64,000 nt of DNA from Paraphysomonas bandaiensis (Eukaryota > Chrysophyceae). Below the pieces are notes generated by a model, which ran no database searches, was not told the DNA's origin, and was given only the letters and a program-made list of their open reading frames with translations. A program made the translations under genes and the position numbers. Shown here piece after piece: positions 42,381 to 54,995 of this stretch (its first letter is position 1; each line of letters begins with the position of its first letter). The stretch spans positions 1 through 64,000 of the forward strand of contig CBFFRP010000405.1 of NCBI GenBank assembly GCA_965644295.1, in the 5' to 3' direction.

Positions 42381-45300
42381 TTGGATTATAGAAGAGACGG
42401 CGTCCTGTTTTCCCCAAGATTCTCCTCAATAGACCACAACTTTGAACCTCGTTTCAATATCACTCAAGCCGACTTAACACTCATCACAATTATAGATACG
42501 GTGAAGGAGAATTTATTGATACAAATGGAATCGGGTCTAAGTAAGGATACAGTGTACGGAGGTATAAGAAAGCGAAAACGGGAAGAAAGTAACGTATCTA
42601 GAAAGAGAGCACAGGCTAATATCCGCAGTAGTAGAGGTATCTCTCGCAGCTATTGTATCGCGTATCTTATGTTTTCGAGCGACAGATAATCAGAAAAATA
42701 TAAAAGTTTCTTCTTCTTCTTCTCTTTCTACAAATCAAAACTCTACCAGTAACAATGTGGACGAGTATATGTCCGACCATGCTGATTACATGGATTTGAT
42801 ATCTGCTGTACGAAAGGGACTAAAAGAAACATCTCAATTGCCTTTGGGAGACTTTACTACTCATAGATATATAGGATCTTTAGTCAAGTTATACTCCAGT
42901 GATGATGACAAGTGGTATTGTGGACGCGCGTTGGTGTATAACCCAACTACGAAGCTTTATTTCGTGTATTTCGAAAGAAATGGTAGAACTAATTGGTTGG
43001 ACATAGCCCCGAACAGCGATACTGCCGCACTACTTGTGGAAGAATATGTTAACCATAATAACTTGCCAGCTCAAAAATTTATAGGGACTGATAAGGGAGT
43101 AAACATGATGTGTAGGAATATGACAGGTGTTCTTGCAAATAGATCCAGTCATTGTTTTCAATTCCAATGCAGGTGTCTATACAGAATACTTCTCCCTGTC
43201 AAATGGTGAAACACCGGAATATGTGATCGCAAACGAATCAGATCTCAAAACACTGGCTGACAACTGGCCACAGAAAGCCAACACGAAATGTGCAGCATCA
43301 TGCCAACTTGCGAGAGAAACACTGATGGAAATAGCACGCATCCGACAGGTAATATCCCTTACTAGTTGTATAGTGAAAGTCCATTTTTATTAAGTGTATG
43401 ACATGCACGGGTGTAGGTTGTTCAGGAAGAATGCAAAAGCTGTATGATGGACGTGGCCAAGGGTTATGACTGGATTGGAACCAAAGTCCGAGTGGAATCG
43501 GTTCATGTGAGTCACTCAAGTGGGCTATCCTCTGAAGGAAAGAATGCCCTCAAGAAACATGACACACAAACTGATACCTCTGTGGTGAAATATTTTGGTA
43601 GAATTGTTGATTACTGCCCTAGTATAGACAAGCACTTCGTTGTGTTTGAGGAAGAGTGTATTTCCCCCAAATGGGTCTCGATGACTTCCCTTCCGACTGC
43701 TGATGATACGAAAAAAGTAGAAGTGATTCTCGACTGGGCATTCGAAGCAGTCGAACAACTTGGAAGTATTGCCAAGGCAGAGAAGGTGGACGCTAGTTGT
43801 AATGGAAAACCTTCCTCCCGCTCTTGCACGAGGAAGAGCAGAAGCTGCAGGCAAGGAAAAAAATCAGATGAGGGAAATGAAGTGTGTGGCTTGTGTAAAC
43901 GCGGGGTGGTAATGGGAGTACACGATATGATTACGTGCTCGAAGTGTTTCTCGCAATCTTACCACAGACACTGTATGCCTGATCCCGATACGCAGCTATC
44001 GGATAACAATGAGTGGAGCTGCTGGCGTTGCGTATGTAAGCTGATTTCTGTACAATGTGTGGCGTTATTTGCATATTTCAGATGACTTTAAGATGTTAAC
44101 ACTTTATCATTAGTATCTACTAACCTCTTACGAGCACAGGTTGTCAGGGATGTGGGGCTTCATCATGGCTATCCCCTGTCGAGTCAATTTCACTTAGAGA
44201 GGTCTTAAACGTCGCCACTGCACCGGCAGATAGCGTTACCTTTTGTCGCCAGTGTATTGATGCTTACCGCACGGGAAGTCGTGGATATTGTCGAATATGT
44301 TATCGGTTCTATGGTCTTCAGTTAGATCAACAAGTTCATCCCCTTTCTCCGTTGGCATCATCTGGAAGTCTCGTGTACAAGGGCAATAACAATGTTGAGG
44401 ATGACGGCAGAATGGTATGTCAATGCAACGAATATGCACCCTTCATGCGAAAGTTTTCCTTTGTGAAGATATTATGTGTATGATATTGCTATAATTGCTG
44501 CTGTTAATAAGTTGTTGTAGATGCAATGCAACGGGTGCCAGAACTGGATTCACTCTTCGTGTGAGGGGATCGATGATGCGCAATATGAGTCAATAACCAA
44601 CGGTACTCATCCTGTGTGGGGAGTGGAGTATCTCTGTCCAAAATGTAGGATTGAAGTTATACTATCCGCAATAGAATCTCTCGAAAGCGGTGACAAAACT
44701 GGGAGATTTAAAGAACCCGTAAATACTGAGGTTACAAAACTGTGTGACGTTCCTGTAAACCTACATGCACTGCGAAGTAAAGCACGCATAGGAAAGTATA
44801 TGTCCCTTCAGGCACTTCGCGAAGACTTTGAGCTCATGTGTCTGAACACAGCGTCGTTAATAAGATGTAAGGGTGAGAGCGTCCAGGAGGCAGTTGACTT
44901 TTTTGACTATAGCACGATGGTTTTTCAGGGGCTCAGTCATGCTACTCACATGACAACATATGGAATGGAATTCTCGGATAATATAAAGCCCCTAATTATG
45001 AAAGAGCTGTCTAAAGACATGGCCACGTCAAATATTTGCAGAAATCTTCCACAATCTTCCAAGATTCAGAAACAATCAGGGCGACAAGTTGATACAGATG
45101 AATCGTGTAAGAATTTTCCATCGGCAGTTGTGAGTACTGAGAACATTATTTCAACCGGCGAAGAAACCGGGATTGTGACACGAAAGAGATCTGGTGCCAC
45201 AGCGACGGGTATATCCTATGCTGAACTCTCCGATTCTTGCTCTATAGACAGACAAAAGAGGGAAGCAATCGCGGCTAATGCGGATGTAAAAGAATCGACA

Positions 45301-48300
45301 GTACAGGAACTTCCGAAGCACGTAACATGCCTTCCTGGACCTCGAAATGCGTTGGTGTTTGAAGAACAGTTGCTTGCCCCGGAAATGGCTATGTTTGAAT
45401 GCTGCAGGGAAGCATGTGCGGTGTGTGCATCTTCCGGATCGCCTCAGTACTTCATATTCTGTTCGGATTGTGGCGAATGTTTTCATTCCTTCTGTGTAGA
45501 TGCCCCTTTTTCCCTTATGCAGAATCAGGCCCATGGGGCTTACGAATTGCTTTCTGATTCGACTGATTGTTTTCAATCGGCACTGGAGCGGTGGAAGTGC
45601 TTAAATTGTTGTGCTGTGTGTACAGTGTGTGAGAAACATAGGCCGAATCAAGCTGCTGTATTCTGCAGTGTCTGCGAGAATATGTATCACGCACGATGTG
45701 TTTCCCCGTCTCTGGTGGAATCAATTCGATCCTGGGTTTGCTCCGAGTGTAGTGCAGCTCAATGCTCTCCTTGTAGAGCTTTTCGTGCTCAAGACGTAAA
45801 ACGACTCCCTCTAGATCGGCTCGTTGGTGCTGTTTATTTTAAGCAACACAAAAAAATATGGGGAGTGGGAGACAAATGCTTAAGATGCATCTGTGCGGCA
45901 AATTATTTAGCACATGAGGAGCCGTTGGAGCGCTTGTTTCAGTTGAATATTAACTGTGTGGTATGTAATGCTAGTTGCGGTGAAGAGATATCGGCGCGCA
46001 GGCAGTGCATATCGTGCTTACGCTATGTCCATACAGTATGCTGCGACTACGACGATGGAATGGACTTCGATACTGACACGATATGTGGAGAGTATATATG
46101 TCCCACTTGTGCAATCAGTGAGTTGGCATGCAGTCCAAATCTCAACAGCTCTATCAAGAGCGCTCAGCTGCCTGACATTTATAAGCAAGTGGCCTTAATT
46201 CGGCGCAATCAATTGCAGGCATGGCATAATGGCAACAGAGGGACGCACAACAGCAGTGATTCGATGACCCCTTTCTCCCGAGCTCACATGGCAATTGTGA
46301 TGTGGGCCGCCGAAAGGTACGTGGGTCTCAGTCAGTCAAGAGACCTCCCGCGTTTCAAAGATAAGACAATCCCCCAGTTTATGGATGTCACCGCAAGAGA
46401 TTATCGACGACACAGTGTTCGTGCGAGGCAGTTTCTCCGCATGTGTCGTCCCAGTGTATCTCGCACTCTCGAGCAGAACAAGGCCCGTCTCGTATCGCTT
46501 CTCTCAGGTTGTATATAACTCGCTGTCATGCATATCCTTATAATTCATTAAACTGTGTTGAAATTGTCCGCAGGTGGGTTATTTACGGAGAGTAATGTGA
46601 TGCGGCCACCAAGCGCTTTTTCAGCCCTCTGCAGAATGGCAGCCTCTTTTATTGCAGTTACCGATATTGAATGGCGTTCCATTAACAAGCAAGGAGGCAA
46701 GGATATATTTATCAAGAGCTTTCACTATCGCTTTCCGCCTGATAGAGCGGTGGATCTTGTTATTCAGGAATTCATGGGGAACGCAATGCCGGATAACCTC
46801 TCGAAGCCTAGAGCTATGCAAAAGATACATGTATGATATTTTTTCTGTCTTGGTGAAGGACTTTTATATGTTTTTTAGACAACATGGGATTCGTTACTTT
46901 CTTCTTCAGACAAAGTCTTGAGTGTGGAATCTGTTCCTGAGCCAGACTCTAAATTACATCAGACAACGTCTTTGGTGTACGGAATCGATGCATCTCAGTA
47001 TTGTAGAAGTTTTCGGGGGAAAATGCTAATCTGTATGTGTGATACAGTATCCCAGTATGACACAGGGAGTCGAAGGGATTGGAATACTTTGCAACAACTT
47101 GCAAAGAGATCTAGAACTATAAAATTAGGGAAAGTGAAGAGAAAAGGACTGCCAGGTGTAGGTGATATAGATTATAGTAACGGTTCCACTGAGATTGGAG
47201 AGTCAGTCAGTGATATTGAGAGTGGTGAACGACAAACGCTCAAAGCTTGTGGCTGGAAGTCGAGCTTAGAGGATTCAACACGTAGGGTGCTTTTGAACTC
47301 AAATTCTGATCCTATCGATAGGCTTCTTGAACAGGCGATTAAAATAGAAAATAAGAATAGTTGTGTATCCGTCGCTGTTAGTAGGAGTAAACCTTGTAGG
47401 ACCGATGCTGATTCTAAAAATAAATCTGTACAGCACAAATCAGAGCCGATTGACGTTGGGGATTTTGGGGACGTGGCTGCTGCAGAGATGTTATGTTTAC
47501 TCTCATCGTTGAAACCTTCTCCACTTTCTCCGGAATCTGGTTCTCATAGTTCAACGATTACACCTGCTCCTATTCAACAGAAGAAATCTAAAAAAGAAAC
47601 TTGTAGTGACAAGTCGACTTCTATTCGTGGGCGCAAAGGAACTACAACGAGTGAAAAGAACTCCAGTGGTGCTGGGGTTGATTCCACGATGGCTTTGAAG
47701 AAACAAAAGCGTCAGCTGAGGAGCTTGAGCAATTCTACCGTCAAATATTCTGGAAAATCTACTTCAAAACCCGTTGCCATATCTCCTGTTAATTCGGTTA
47801 CTAAATCGGCACCGAAAGCACCAATTGAAAAGTATTTTCCACTCGCCGATCACCTAATAAGCTCTCGGATGGAGCAAGAAGAGTCTCGCTTTTCCTATAA
47901 AGGATCACGTACGTATTCTGTGTCGTCATTTCAGCCCTCGTTGTTCAATGCCCATGACCCAACCGGAATGTCCTTTGCACCAACCGGGTGGGTCACTTCG
48001 TCCTGTAATCACGAACTCACTCAACGGGATCCAGGATCAAGTGCAGGGCTAACTTGGAGGCCGGTGGTCATATGTCTTTTTTGTAAAGATGTCAATGAGG
48101 ATGCCATAGTTGGTAGGCTGGTACCAATGCCCTCAGGCTCTCACTGGGCGCATGTTAATTGTATGCGGGTTTCTGCTGGAGTGTGTGAGACAAACGATGG
48201 ACATCTTGTAGGAGTCGAGGAAGCAGCGTTGCGGTTAGTATTTAACGCAATATGGACTCTTATTTTTAGCCTTTCTATATCTGACAGATGGAGTGATGTG

Positions 48301-50514
48301 AAGTGCACCTATTGTAATGTGAGTGGGGCGTCTATTATATGTGAACGACGTGGCTGTGAGAATCGATTTCATCTAAAGTGTTCTCTCGTTTGTGAATGTG
48401 CCTTTAAAGAGATGAAACAGGTAACTCAATTCTATTTCTACGAGTTTTGTTATATGTAAGCCTTTCAACTCTTCTATCTTCCAGACTATTGAACCTAATG
48501 ATCATGATGAGAGTGCAACTAAGTGGAATGCGAAGGTTGTGGTCAGCTGTTTTGCTCATAGGAAGTCAGGTCAGATTTCTATATTCAGCTTCATTTCATG
48601 ATATTGTTGGCAGATACCATGAAATCGCACTATGCGCTTGATTGTTTACGGAATCCCTTGAGGTGTTTGCACGTCAGAAGCGATGAAGAGAGCAGAGCAA
48701 CATTTCTTGACATGTGGAATTTGAAAGCTCAGTCCCTTAGAACAGGTACGACAGTACAGACACGATGCCACTGGTATAATGCTCTGTGTTCAGGCGCTTC
48801 TGCTTTGCGAGTGGGTGCTCTAACGATACACCGTTTGGGTTTACTTAGTTTCGACTCACCTGGACATCACACTGCTGACTACATTTATCCCAAAGGATTT
48901 CAGTCAACGAGAATATATTGGTCTATGACTAATCCGAGGTGTAGAACACTTTACACCTTCGAGGTATCAGCTGCCTATACTTATAGCATCGCGGCGTAAT
49001 TATTACAACAGATTCAATCCGTTGAGTATGACGAGGTGAACCCGTTCCAGAAATTGATGTTTCCAGTTCCGAAGTTTGTTGTAGCTGTAGCCGATCAACC
49101 CGGAAAATTAATGACAACAAGGTGCGTTTCTGCGTGTGTTGCATACTTCTATGGGCTGTACAAAACCTTGTGGAGAATAGCAAGATTAATTGTTGCGCCT
49201 AGAATTTTGATAGTTAAAATATATAGGTCGATTGAGGAAATGTACCAGCGAATCATCAACGCGGTCTGGGAATGTAACAGAACTGGACCTCGCTTGGGTT
49301 TCGACACAAGGCTATCTAAATTAGAAACCCACCCTATCAGAACTATGTTTGGACATACTGCACAGCACTTTTTTGGCGTTGGAACTGATATTGTGCGTTA
49401 TTCAATGGAAATTCTACCTGAAGCATTAGCGGCTATTATGCCAATTTGCTTCTTCAGTGGCTGCTACCCTGCATGTGATACGATACCTCAGTACAAACCT
49501 CGATTCCACGTTCCTCGGAAGGTGGGTGACTTGACTCAAGAAATGCTGAAATTGTAAATATGAATTGCAGCCTCAGTTTAAGGAGGTTCTTCGGCGCCGC
49601 ACACAGCACAGGCTACAGACGGGTAAGAGTCTGCAAGGAAGCTATCGTGCCGAGGGATATGTCAGAGATAAAAGGCGATGTGAGTACAGCACCTACTTCA
49701 GTGAAGGCGAGAGTATTGGGACTGGGAAAGGGGGAAACATTGGAATAGCGGAGGCTACTGCGTATGATACAGACCCCATAGTTGACAGCAAAAAGAAACT
49801 ACGGTAAGTTTGTTACGTAACATGGAATATGCATCGTGTGTTCGTAGTGGCTCGTGTATCTGATATAAATTTGGATAGGTTGAGTAGCATGTACCGTGAG
49901 CTCTGTTGTACTTGTATCGATAGGACAACTGCGAAATTGGAGGTCCGACGTTCTGAGATCCACGGATGGGGACTTTTTGCTACCGATGGATTTCCAAAAG
50001 ACTCTATGGTAGTGGAGTTTCTAGGTGAGAAGATCAGGCAAGCTGTAGTGAATATGCGAGAAGAACAATATGAACGGGAAGGAATTGGAAGTCGGTATAT
50101 GTTCCGGATAGATGATGTCAACGTCATGGACGCCACAAGAATGGGTGGAATGGCCAGGTATCTATTTATCGCAGAGATTGAGTTAATTTTTTTATCTGTT
50201 CTTGTTTTAGGTTCATTAATCACAGTTGTGACCCAAATACATATGTACGAGTAATATCGGCTCGAGAACTGGATATGGACAGTACCGTATCCTCGACTAC
50301 TGGTGACTCCCTGCCTGCAAATTCTGTAGATGAATTCAATACTTCTCTAGGGCTATCAGATATAAACAGGAATCACGACAAGCATATAGTCGTATTTTCA
50401 GCTCGTACAATTCATCCCGGTGAAGAGATCACCTATAGCTACCAGTTTCGTGTTAGAGAAGCGAAATGTAAATGTTTTTGTGGAACCACAGTATGCAAGG
50501 GAACAATGAATTGA
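42381..50514 (+). CDS. KMT2/trithorax-like histone H3K4 methyltransferase, about 16 exons, 5' end unresolved
   Basis: Exon blocks: 42381-42636, 42686 to 43047 or 43098, 43127-43348, 43417-44035, 44140-44414, 44521-46507, 46574-46830, 46879-48233, 48288-48420, 48485-48569, 48614-48963, 49012-49121, 49227-49521, 49571-49803, 49879-50157, 50211-50514; about 2400 residues. Domains in order: Tudor-like (YIGSLVKLYSSDDDKWYCGR), PHD (VCGLCKRG...SYHRHCMPD), split PHD (CRICYRFYG...CNGCQNWIHSSC), bromodomain-like half (YMSLQALREDFELMCLNTAS), PHD cluster (CAVCASSGSPQ, CTVCEKHRPN, CVVCNASCGE), extended PHD (CLFCKDVNEDA...CENRFHLKCS), FYRN (VGALTIHRLGLLSFDS), FYRC (SIEEMYQRIINAVWE), SET (EIHGWGLFA, MARFINHSCDPNTYV, EEITYSYQF) and post-SET cysteines (CKCFCGTTVCKG). 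It would methylate H3K4 in the nucleus within a COMPASS complex. The second-to-third exon join is uncertain. Confidence 0.9.
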
Positions 50515-52530
50515 CAAAGATATATACTTAGTAGTTGTGTGTACAAAACGATAATAGTAGATCACTCAGTGTAATTCAAAAGTTTTCTTATTTGGTGTGT
50601 ATTAGTAACAATATGTTGAGCGCATGATATCACTACATTTGATAAATATATTATTCAAGATAATAATAATAGTATTGATAAAGCGTATTATGTGGAGTTG
50701 GATGTGTATAGGTGTATATCGTAACCGTAGAGTTGAAATAGACAAGTCTACTAGCCGGGATGGCGTATATGGTGCCCTTTCGGATCGTGACCCACAATAC
50801 TGGACACATAGCGGAGCCCAGTTACCACACAAACCTCATTCTCTCCGAACTCACAACACTCCCCGACAGCAGGGCTGCGTATCAATTAATTGTCAATTTA
50901 TTGACGCAGGTTGTAGTCAATTATAATTGCAATTATTACTTGCCGTCTCAATTTCAATTGTTGCAATTAATTGCTATTATTTAATACTAGACTACATTAG
51001 CTGCCAATATAGCAAGCTACCTCAACTGTAATACAGTACCACTATCCCCGACAGTATCCGAGAAATCGGTAATGTCTGGAACAAGTCATACACAAATGAC
51101 CGAAACAGAGCGAAAGGAAAAAACAAGGGATCGAGGCCACCACAAAAGCAAAATCTACCGACTGCAACCACGATCAGGACAGCATCGCCCACATAGTCTT
51201 CATCGACCAACACATTATTGCATATGTTAGAGAACCACATACACCGTGCGTCATTGGACACTGCACTGAAAACCAAAGTCCCTCATCTGTGCTTCTACAC
51301 TCTGCTCTCATTAAGATTTCCAATGCAGCTTGGAATTCAACCAAAACCCAAGTTGAGAGATACTGGACAAGCAATGCCACAGTCGCACAACTAGCGAATG
51401 CTTTCGGACATCACATATCCACTGTCATACAGCCCCAGGAGTTTTACCAGCTTGAAAAAAACAATTGTAAAAATACTTCGCCCTTTATACAACGGAGGGC
51501 TCCGCATGCTTAAAGACAGAGATTGGCGCCGTATACAACCCCTCACTTCCAGCACGCAGATGATAACGCACTCTACCAACTTAAACCGCTGCGATCCTAC
51601 GTCCACCACACTCAACTCGCCAATATTAACTCTTTTCGAGTATCCTCAACCCACAGGCGACCTCGCGCAAGGCTACTGTTAAATTAAATTTTAGCGGCTT
51701 TTATGAAATATATGAGTATTCCTGTAACTAACTTTTAGTAACTGGTAAAAGGATTATCACAGAGAGTCGTGAGGTACTTCCATGAGTAGTGATTGGGAAT
51801 TATGATGGTTCTTAGAAGGCGGCAATTGAAGATCTCGAATGTTAGTCTTCTAATTAATGTAGCATTTCTCTGACTACAGATATAACTGCTGCAGTCATTG
51901 CAGGACTCAACCTCTAGGCGATTTCATAGGACGACGCACCCCCTTCTTCGACGCTGCCCAACATCTCCTCCACCACTCACACGTCTTAGTATTAACGTTC
52001 AATACAAATCTTTCGTCTTCACAGAGAGATCACTCGCCCCCTGTGGCTACGTTACAAACCGGAGTAGCGGGCACCGCATATCAGTGATTGGATCTTCTTC
52101 TGGATATTGTCTTTAACAATTGTGTGTTCGGAGGGAATCCAGTGTGAGAGCCGAGCACCAGTGTCGTGGTTGGTATGTATGCCTGTATATGTGCCACGTA
52201 GAGTCTGCTCTCATGTCCTCATTGAGGTGCCGTCATGACTTGCTTGCTGCCTTGTTTTGTTCTACGCACAGTGGCATCACTCACTGCTGCTGGTGATGTG
52301 TGTGCTGCTGCGGACAACAGTATATAGTATACGGTGTATACTGTTGTGTATTCTATACCAATGTCATACTGCAGGGCATACCATACGCAGAGTAGCTATA
52401 TGCAGTGAAGACACAGTCTCTACACAGATAGACAGATGCGGAATATCACTTTGAGTATCTTGCGCATTGAAGGGCAGCAACTGTTCGCCCTGTAAATACT
52501 TTCTCTCGTCGTTCCATAACTCCCCTCCAC
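50515..52530. other. Two-kilobase spacer with decayed coding-like sequence
   Basis: After the KMT2 3' end there are several plus-strand frames that look like fragments of one or more mobile-element proteins: around 50760 (MAYMVPFRIVTHNTGHIAEP), around 51230 (CVIGHCTENQSPSSVLLHSA onwards to 51513) and around 51398-51682. They are separated by frameshifts and stops. I could not name a family. No intact gene is supported. Confidence 0.4.
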
Positions 52531-53664
52531 ATGCTGCTGTTTAAATGCTTTTGTGCCATCTTGATATTCTATGCTGGTTTTATTTCAGCTGACCACTATG
52601 ATGTGGTGTCGTTTGAGTTAGATGATAGTTTAATTTCAGCTTACTTTGAAGGATATGAATCAGCAACATTTACGCTGTCGTCATCTGGGACGGTTGATTT
52701 TTGGATCACAGATGAGGATGGATACAATGATTGGAAAGATGACAAGACTCCAGCGACAGCGAGAATGTACAAGGACACTTATTGTAACGACTGCAACAGT
52801 TTTGAAACTACATTCACACTTCCTAGCAGCACTTTAAGATATTATTTTATCGTCAGCGCTATTTTTCCATCTCACGAGGCATCTGGGACTCTGACACTGA
52901 ATTATATCGGCAGTGGCAGTTACTCCGACCCAAAAGTAGAGGATGATGACACACCAAGTTGCTTCTCTGCTGAAGCGAAAGTGCTACATCGGAATGGATC
53001 AGTCATATCTTTGGATTCTATTTCTATTGGTGATGATATTCTTGCTCTCTCACACACAGGCGAGTATCTATACTCTCCTGTGGTACATGTCCCGCACAAA
53101 CGGAATGACGCACATTCTGCACTGTGGCGTCTAGTTACACCTGAGACCTATTCAGATGTGACTCGAGACCATCTTCTGATGAGCTGTGTTTCCTCTGGAA
53201 GTTCATGCAGTGAGTGTCTGGATTTTTCCTGGGGTCATATATTTTTTTCTCCCATTGGCCTACGACGTGCTGAGGACCTTTTTCCTGGCACATGTCTTCT
53301 CCTTCCTCCCTCCGACTTGTCTAGTAAGATTGGTAGGTGGGTTCCAGTGATTGGATCGGGACCAACTCCATCTCCCCGTTCTGAAGGGTTGTACTCGGTG
53401 GTGACGGAGGCCCCCTATCCAGTTGTGAACGGAATCGTCTCATCTCCATTTGGTACATCCCACGCCCTTCCCAACGCGCTCTATTCTGTGCACAGAATTG
53501 CTCACTGGTTTGGAATTAATGAACAACCATCCGTCAGAGCTGCTCTTGAGCTTATGAATTCCGAAGCTGAGAGGGTTATATCGTTACCGATACTTCAGGC
53601 ACTTTACAAACCATTTTTTACCACTGCGAGTTCCATTTTTACCAGCAAGATATTGGACTTGTAG
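52531..53664 (+). CDS. Secreted protein with C-terminal Hint (hedgehog/intein) autoprocessing domain
   Basis: Single exon, 377 codons. A signal peptide (MLLFKCFCAILIFYAGFISA) is followed by about 125 residues of beta-rich sequence (SATFTLSSSGTVDFWI, TLTLNYIGSG). The Hint domain starts at Cys of DDTPSCFSAEAKVLHRNG, with the strands SISIGDDILALSHTGEYLYS, the T-x-x-H block VTRDHLLMS, and the closing TEAPYPVVNGIVSSPFGTS. Cys attack and T-x-x-H His are the key residues of N-S acyl transfer. In hedgehog this domain cleaves itself and couples sterol to the released N-terminal part. About 60 helical residues follow (ALELMNSEAERVISLPILQ), in the position of the sterol-recognition region. The N-terminal domain is not the hedgehog signal domain, so this is a Hog-like protein with a different secreted module. 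Confidence 0.8.
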   Translation: MLLFKCFCAILIFYAGFISADHYDVVSFELDDSLISAYFEGYESATFTLSSSGTVDFWITDEDGYNDWKDDKTPATARMYKDTYCNDCNSFETTFTLPSSTLRYYFIVSAIFPSHEASGTLTLNYIGSGSYSDPKVEDDDTPSCFSAEAKVLHRNGSVISLDSISIGDDILALSHTGEYLYSPVVHVPHKRNDAHSALWRLVTPETYSDVTRDHLLMSCVSSGSSCSECLDFSWGHIFFSPIGLRRAEDLFPGTCLLLPPSDLSSKIGRWVPVIGSGPTPSPRSEGLYSVVTEAPYPVVNGIVSSPFGTSHALPNALYSVHRIAHWFGINEQPSVRAALELMNSEAERVISLPILQALYKPFFTTASSIFTSKILDL

Positions 53665-54995
53665 GTCAAGATATTGGATATATTTCTGTTTATGCGGTGT
53701 TCTGAGTGGGAAGCAATCAGTTGAGCTACTATTGTTTGTTATATACCTCAGCGTTAGTTTTTTAACTTTAATTGTATATGATGTGTTTGGATACACCAAT
53801 TGCCATTAAGCCTGTTCCTATTTATCATCGACACTACTTCAGTTGATTATAACACAGACATAATATTAAAACCATCAACAAAATTGTTCCTGTATATGCG
53901 CATGCTAATTTTATGCAACATAGACACAAATCAGAAATCAATAATCTAAATATACCAATATACTGAGCACTGCACATTTTCTTATCTTTAAGTAGACATC
54001 ATCTATATATCTATATCCATGCATTCAATACCTTCTATTCTCCCTGAATTATAGTATCTGAATGATAGTTTCATTTATGTTTTACTGAATGGTTTCTTGT
54101 TATTGCCATTTTCTCACTAATACTACTTATCAACATATATCAGATTGCAGAGTTCAGAGCATGCTGGCGTAACAATTAATTGCCAACATTAACCAATAAT
54201 AACAATTGAAATTATCACTTTTAAAACCAATTAATTGCTATGCAGGCCTGGTTCAGAGTGTAACCAAAACTAGAACTAATTCTTGCTTGCTGAAACCTAC
54301 TTTTCTTAGATCTTGTAACTATTCCCATGTAACGCCATCAAGGCACCACCATCAAAACTAACGACATATCCACACATACAGCTCAAAAAGTAGCACGCTC
54401 AATGTGGAATATTAATTGATAACTACAATAATAGATATGTGATCGTAATATGCAGATAGCCACTACAGAAATAGGAGTGCAGCATTTCATTCCAGATAAT
54501 ATAAGTGCATACGTATGACTACACTAACCTGTACGGGCAGCCCCGACTGTGCTGTGCTGTCAATTGAAGAGAGGTGATGCTGCTCTTCGGAAATAGAGCA
54601 TCACATCGGAGTATAACTGCAGCACACCATCAGCGTAATGGGGCAGCGAGAGTAGGGTCCAAGATTGATCATAGGCAGATCTATCATACTCATACCCTCA
54701 AACTATGTGGGACAGAACTGTCCTGTACATGACAGTGCTGCTCTGGACACACACAAAGCAGCAGTGCTGTGAAGAAGTGGGATTTTTTCGAGAAAATAAA
54801 GAAAAGGGAGTTTTTATACACTCGTGTGTCGTAAAAACAAGAGATGAATTTCGAATATGCTTTCACATGATCGGCTCGACTCTCACACCAAAGCGTGTCG
54901 TCTTTACCAGTGTTGGAGATCTCTTATATCAGTAAATTGAAGTATCGAACGTGTAGGTGTACAAAGCAGTCTTTGGTCTAACTGATTTTCTTGAA
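53665..54995. other. Intergenic, no gene recognised
   Basis: AT-rich spacer with runs of attaattgccaa-like sequence around 54170-54240. A 76-codon frame at 54705-54935 has no motif. It may contain 5' untranslated exons of the RBR gene. Confidence 0.45.

Noticed and set aside
54705-54935. 76-codon plus-strand frame upstream of the RBR gene
   Set aside because: No motif, and no phase-compatible splice to the RBR exon was found.
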